Positions 60,900-64,000 of a stretch of DNA of 64,000 nucleotides are shown here, in pieces. A program made the translations under genes and the position numbers. Within the stretch, counting starts at the first letter, position 1. Each line of letters begins with the position of its first letter. The DNA comes from Metallyticus violacea (lineage: Eukaryota > Arthropoda > Insecta > Mantodea > Metallyticidae), in the NCBI GenBank assembly GCA_030762175.1, contig CM060840.1, forward strand, positions 37,908,501 through 37,972,500, in the 5' to 3' direction. The notes under the pieces are model-generated. The model searched no databases. It saw only the letters and a program-made list of their open reading frames with translations, and was not told where the DNA came from.

Positions 60900-63800
60900 A
60901 CACTGGAGTCCGACAAATGTAAGGCTGGTTTGAGAGATTCCAGGTGGTAAGGAATCAGAAAACATGAACCTTTTTCATTCAGTAAAAATTGTGTAGAGAG
61001 TGTCGAATTTTCAAAGAAACTTTCTTTGAGGGGGTTATGACGATGTCTTCGGTTTAGGTTTAAATTGAATAGGAAATGGCCGAAGTTTATAGATATTGAT
61101 ATAAACATAAGAGTTTCTCATCGATCGCCAATACCTCCTCTGAGACACCGTCTCACAGGTCTATTCGTTGATGGAACTCAACGGGGATATGAGGTATGAA
61201 AGAACACTCGACTCAGGTCGGTGTCCTCTGCTAGCTATCAGTTATAATTCCCACGAAGCATTTTGTTCGCATGGCAAGGGAAAGTTCTAGCCTTTAAGAA
61301 CCTTTTTGTCCGATCTCTGAAAGACTACTTTTTCCATTGTTATGGTTTGTATGACCATGTTTTCGCAAGACAGCTGCCTAGACAAGGTTCACCAGAAAAC
61401 TTTTCATCTACAATTCCGGTGTCTTTCTTAATAGCAAATAAACTGAGAGAATAATTGCACCATTGTTTACATTGGTTGCATTTGATTACACACCTGTAGA
61501 GATATTCATTGCGCTAATTACAATAGTAAAATGTTATTACTCTTCTGTAATAAAATGTACAAAACAAACAAATATCATGCATATTAAATATACAATTCGG
61601 GGTGGTAGCTATAGGCAGCTACAACGTTTTGAATTAACCATTTTGCTGGATGATTTGTCTTCAGGCGTCTTGTTTCGTTTACAATAGTGCAAGATTGAAC
61701 GAAAGTCACGTAGTTGGCATCTATTTGTAGTGCATGGCTCCCACCGCTTTTAAGATCATTTCATCTCAACACGATGTGTATGGTTATTTGAGTTATTACA
61801 GTCATAAACTCTTATGAGCATTGTTTTATCTTTCAGTTCATTAGCAAATAAAGGACCTTTTGCAGCTAATGTTTGATAAATCTTACTTTTTCTTTTTGTT
61901 TTATTTTATAGTGTTTAAATTATACTGTTGACAATAATAGAACGCTTAGCCTCTGAATTTAAATTGTTTCTTGGAAGAAGTGCTGCAAAAAGTACACAAT
62001 GCAAATGAAATCAATAAGATGAACACTACTAAGCCTAAACTTCGCGCATGATGTTACTCCCATAGATTCGTCTGCAGCTGAACTCTTAAGTCAGAAGAAA
62101 TACATCCCAGCAGCAAAAACGTAAGACTAAAGTTAAGCCCACAGGAAGGCCTTTCAGTATTGACTACCTGACACCCTATAGCATGTGACATACGCGCTGC
62201 AAATTAGGGTCGATAATACGAAACAAAATAAGATATTTTCTCAACAAATAATAAAGTTATATAGTATAACATAACTTCACATTTTAAGAAAGGAAATATT
62301 GAAACTGTCACTGTGAAAATCTTCCCATCAATACCTGTAGTTTTATTGGAATGTTCTTCTTCAAAAGCACGTACTGTTTTCCTACATTTATGAATTAAAT
62401 TATGAATAATTGTCTACTTGGAACTTAATAATGAGAAATCTTTCTTTAAACTGTATTCAAACTTGATGAACCGATTCTACCAGTACTTACTTGTGGATAA
62501 TTTCTAGACAAAAACGTATGTAATATGTACTGAGACACTTTCCCCACAGCTGTAGCTTACGAATGGGTCATCAATAAGTCCCCCCCTCACTTGGGTGATG
62601 TACCTCATAGGAGAAAGTTGGTTCTCTCATATTTCTTACATTTCTTCCTTCGAAACCGGGTTTTAGCAGGTAATCCGCTCATTGTTACCAAGGTAGGAGT
62701 GTATATGCTTGCTCAAATTCACTTTCCTGGTAAAATCTCGGCTACACAATGATCGCGGAGCGGCTTCTCGATGATTCTTTATAAACTATATTATTTTTGT
62801 GGTAATCTGTAGGATCAACTTTTCTTTATTTATTTCTAGCATTATTCTCGTCCATTTTCTGTGTTATGGTTTGCAACGAAATTATCCATGGTCACTTAAT
62901 TAAGTTAGTAAGTTTATTCTAAGAATGGCACGACTGACACGGCTGTAGCATGTTTAATAATCTTGTAAGGATTTGACGTGCTCTGCTACAAAGGCGTAAC
63001 ACTTTTTACATCTTCGTCTGGTTACCTAAACAAACAGGCTATAAGTGCTCCGTCACTCTTTCAACTCAACCGCTAATGTAATCGCAACTTCATTTAGCAA
63101 TGCGCCATCATCTCGTTAAACCCTCAACTAACGAGCTATGCCAACTTCGAATAGCATTCATCTGAACATCAGTCATTTGTTTTGTTTTTGTGTTTCGTTT
63201 TCTTTACTCGTTCATAATATAAACCTCTTTGTTTGTTGTCTTCTTTAATGGGTTTCTTCCGCTTCTTGCTTTTTCCTTTCTCTTTCCTTCTTCATTGATT
63301 TGTTTCTCTAGGTTTTTTCTTGTTAATTGCTATTTATATGTTGTCTTCCCTTTCAAATCTTGGTTTATAGTTTCATAGTTTTGTTCCTTCTTTGCTTCAG
63401 TGTTCCTTGTCTTCCTTATTAACTTTCTGTCTTGCTTGCTTTTGTATTTTTCTATACACATTTTTATTTATATTCTTTTGGTTTCTATTCCTCCTTTGTG
63501 GCTGTTCTGAATTATTCATTTCGTTGTACTTTTTATTAAAATCCACAAGAAATGTTCATTCTTTTGTTTTTCTACTTTTTTTCTTTACTATTATTCCTAT
63601 TAATTTATTCTTTGTTAATTCTTACAATCAAATATCCCAATTCAACACTCGTCAACATAATTTCCATTAGCATTGGTTTTCTGATACAATTACATCATTT
63701 TTGGGTAAATACAATTGTCGTTACTTTCTGAATAAACTTTGAACGTATTATTGAAGTTTAAAATGCGCTACTTTTATAATATGGTGTGTTATAATATGTA

Positions 63801-64000
63801 GCAATTTAGCATTATTATATTTGGAATTTCAACTGCATTACTGAACATTATTTAATCCACATAAATTACATAACTATTTTAGTTTATTCAGTAGAAGTAT
63901 GCAATTTGTATTTTCATAAATTATGTATCCATAAAATAAAGTAGATAAAGCAATACTTTTTTTCAAGTCATGTTTAAAATTAGTACCTAACCCAGATATA
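60900..64000. other. No gene recognised
   Basis: AT-rich. 63180-63660 is strongly pyrimidine-rich on the plus strand (TTCTT-type), which produces hydrophobic-looking frames without meaning. The 60-80 codon frames at 61263-61687 have no recognised domain. Confidence 0.5.

Noticed and set aside
63180..63670. Hydrophobic frame resembling a membrane protein
   Set aside because: Result of pyrimidine-rich sequence; T/C-rich codons give Phe, Leu and Ser by composition.
1..64000. CRISPR arrays, prokaryotic operons, rRNA genes, defence islands
   Set aside because: No spaced identical repeats, no tightly packed genes and no rRNA-like sequence; the window is eukaryotic and gene-poor.

Overview
The window is AT-rich (by eye roughly two-thirds A+T), intron-bearing eukaryotic DNA dominated by non-coding sequence, microsatellites and decayed mobile elements. 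The transposon families (R1/Jockey-like and other non-LTR retrotransposon relics, mariner-like and hAT-like relics, two tRNA-derived SINE families) and the receptor gene point to an arthropod, most likely an insect with a large repeat-rich genome. A polyneopteran such as a cockroach would fit, but this is not proven from the sequence. No prokaryotic operons, CRISPR arrays or rRNA are visible.

Only one protein-coding gene can be supported. It is a rhodopsin-family (class A) G-protein-coupled receptor on the minus strand, in four coding exons: 31698-31673, 28231-27800, 24110-23833 and 19735-19377. All three introns are GT-AG, all phases join (2, 2, 1), and the spliced frame gives 364 residues with seven membrane segments. 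Exon 1 codes for only eight codons plus two bases and is the least certain part. A GC/CpG-rich pocket at about 45376-45680 ends in a good minus-strand splice donor and could be an upstream promoter or untranslated exon of this or another gene.

Layout. 1-14 kb: two copies of SINE family A, otherwise nothing recognised. 14-15.1 kb: two copies of SINE family B, one carrying an AAG microsatellite. 19.4-31.7 kb: the receptor gene; its introns hold SINE copies, a 95-codon open frame of unknown origin (22264-22551), a roughly 490-bp CTA/CTG block, a LINE 3' relic (25.8 kb) and a 1.5-kb inverted-repeat DNA element with an internal tandem duplication (30047-31565). 35-45 kb: several non-LTR retrotransposon relics and a short element with inverted ends. 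48-53 kb: a 5'-truncated SINE with target-site duplication, an hAT relic, and an internally deleted mariner-type element with terminal inverted repeats (52297-53127). 56.8-60.9 kb: two decayed copies of one multi-copy arthropod protein family facing each other around a 2-kb spacer with a SINE and a mariner relic. 61-64 kb: nothing recognised apart from pyrimidine-rich sequence.

I did not find a convincing undescribed multi-gene system. The most useful results are the spliced receptor with non-canonical transmembrane residues, the structural definition of the SINEs and DNA elements by their target duplications and inverted ends, and the inverted pair at the right end.
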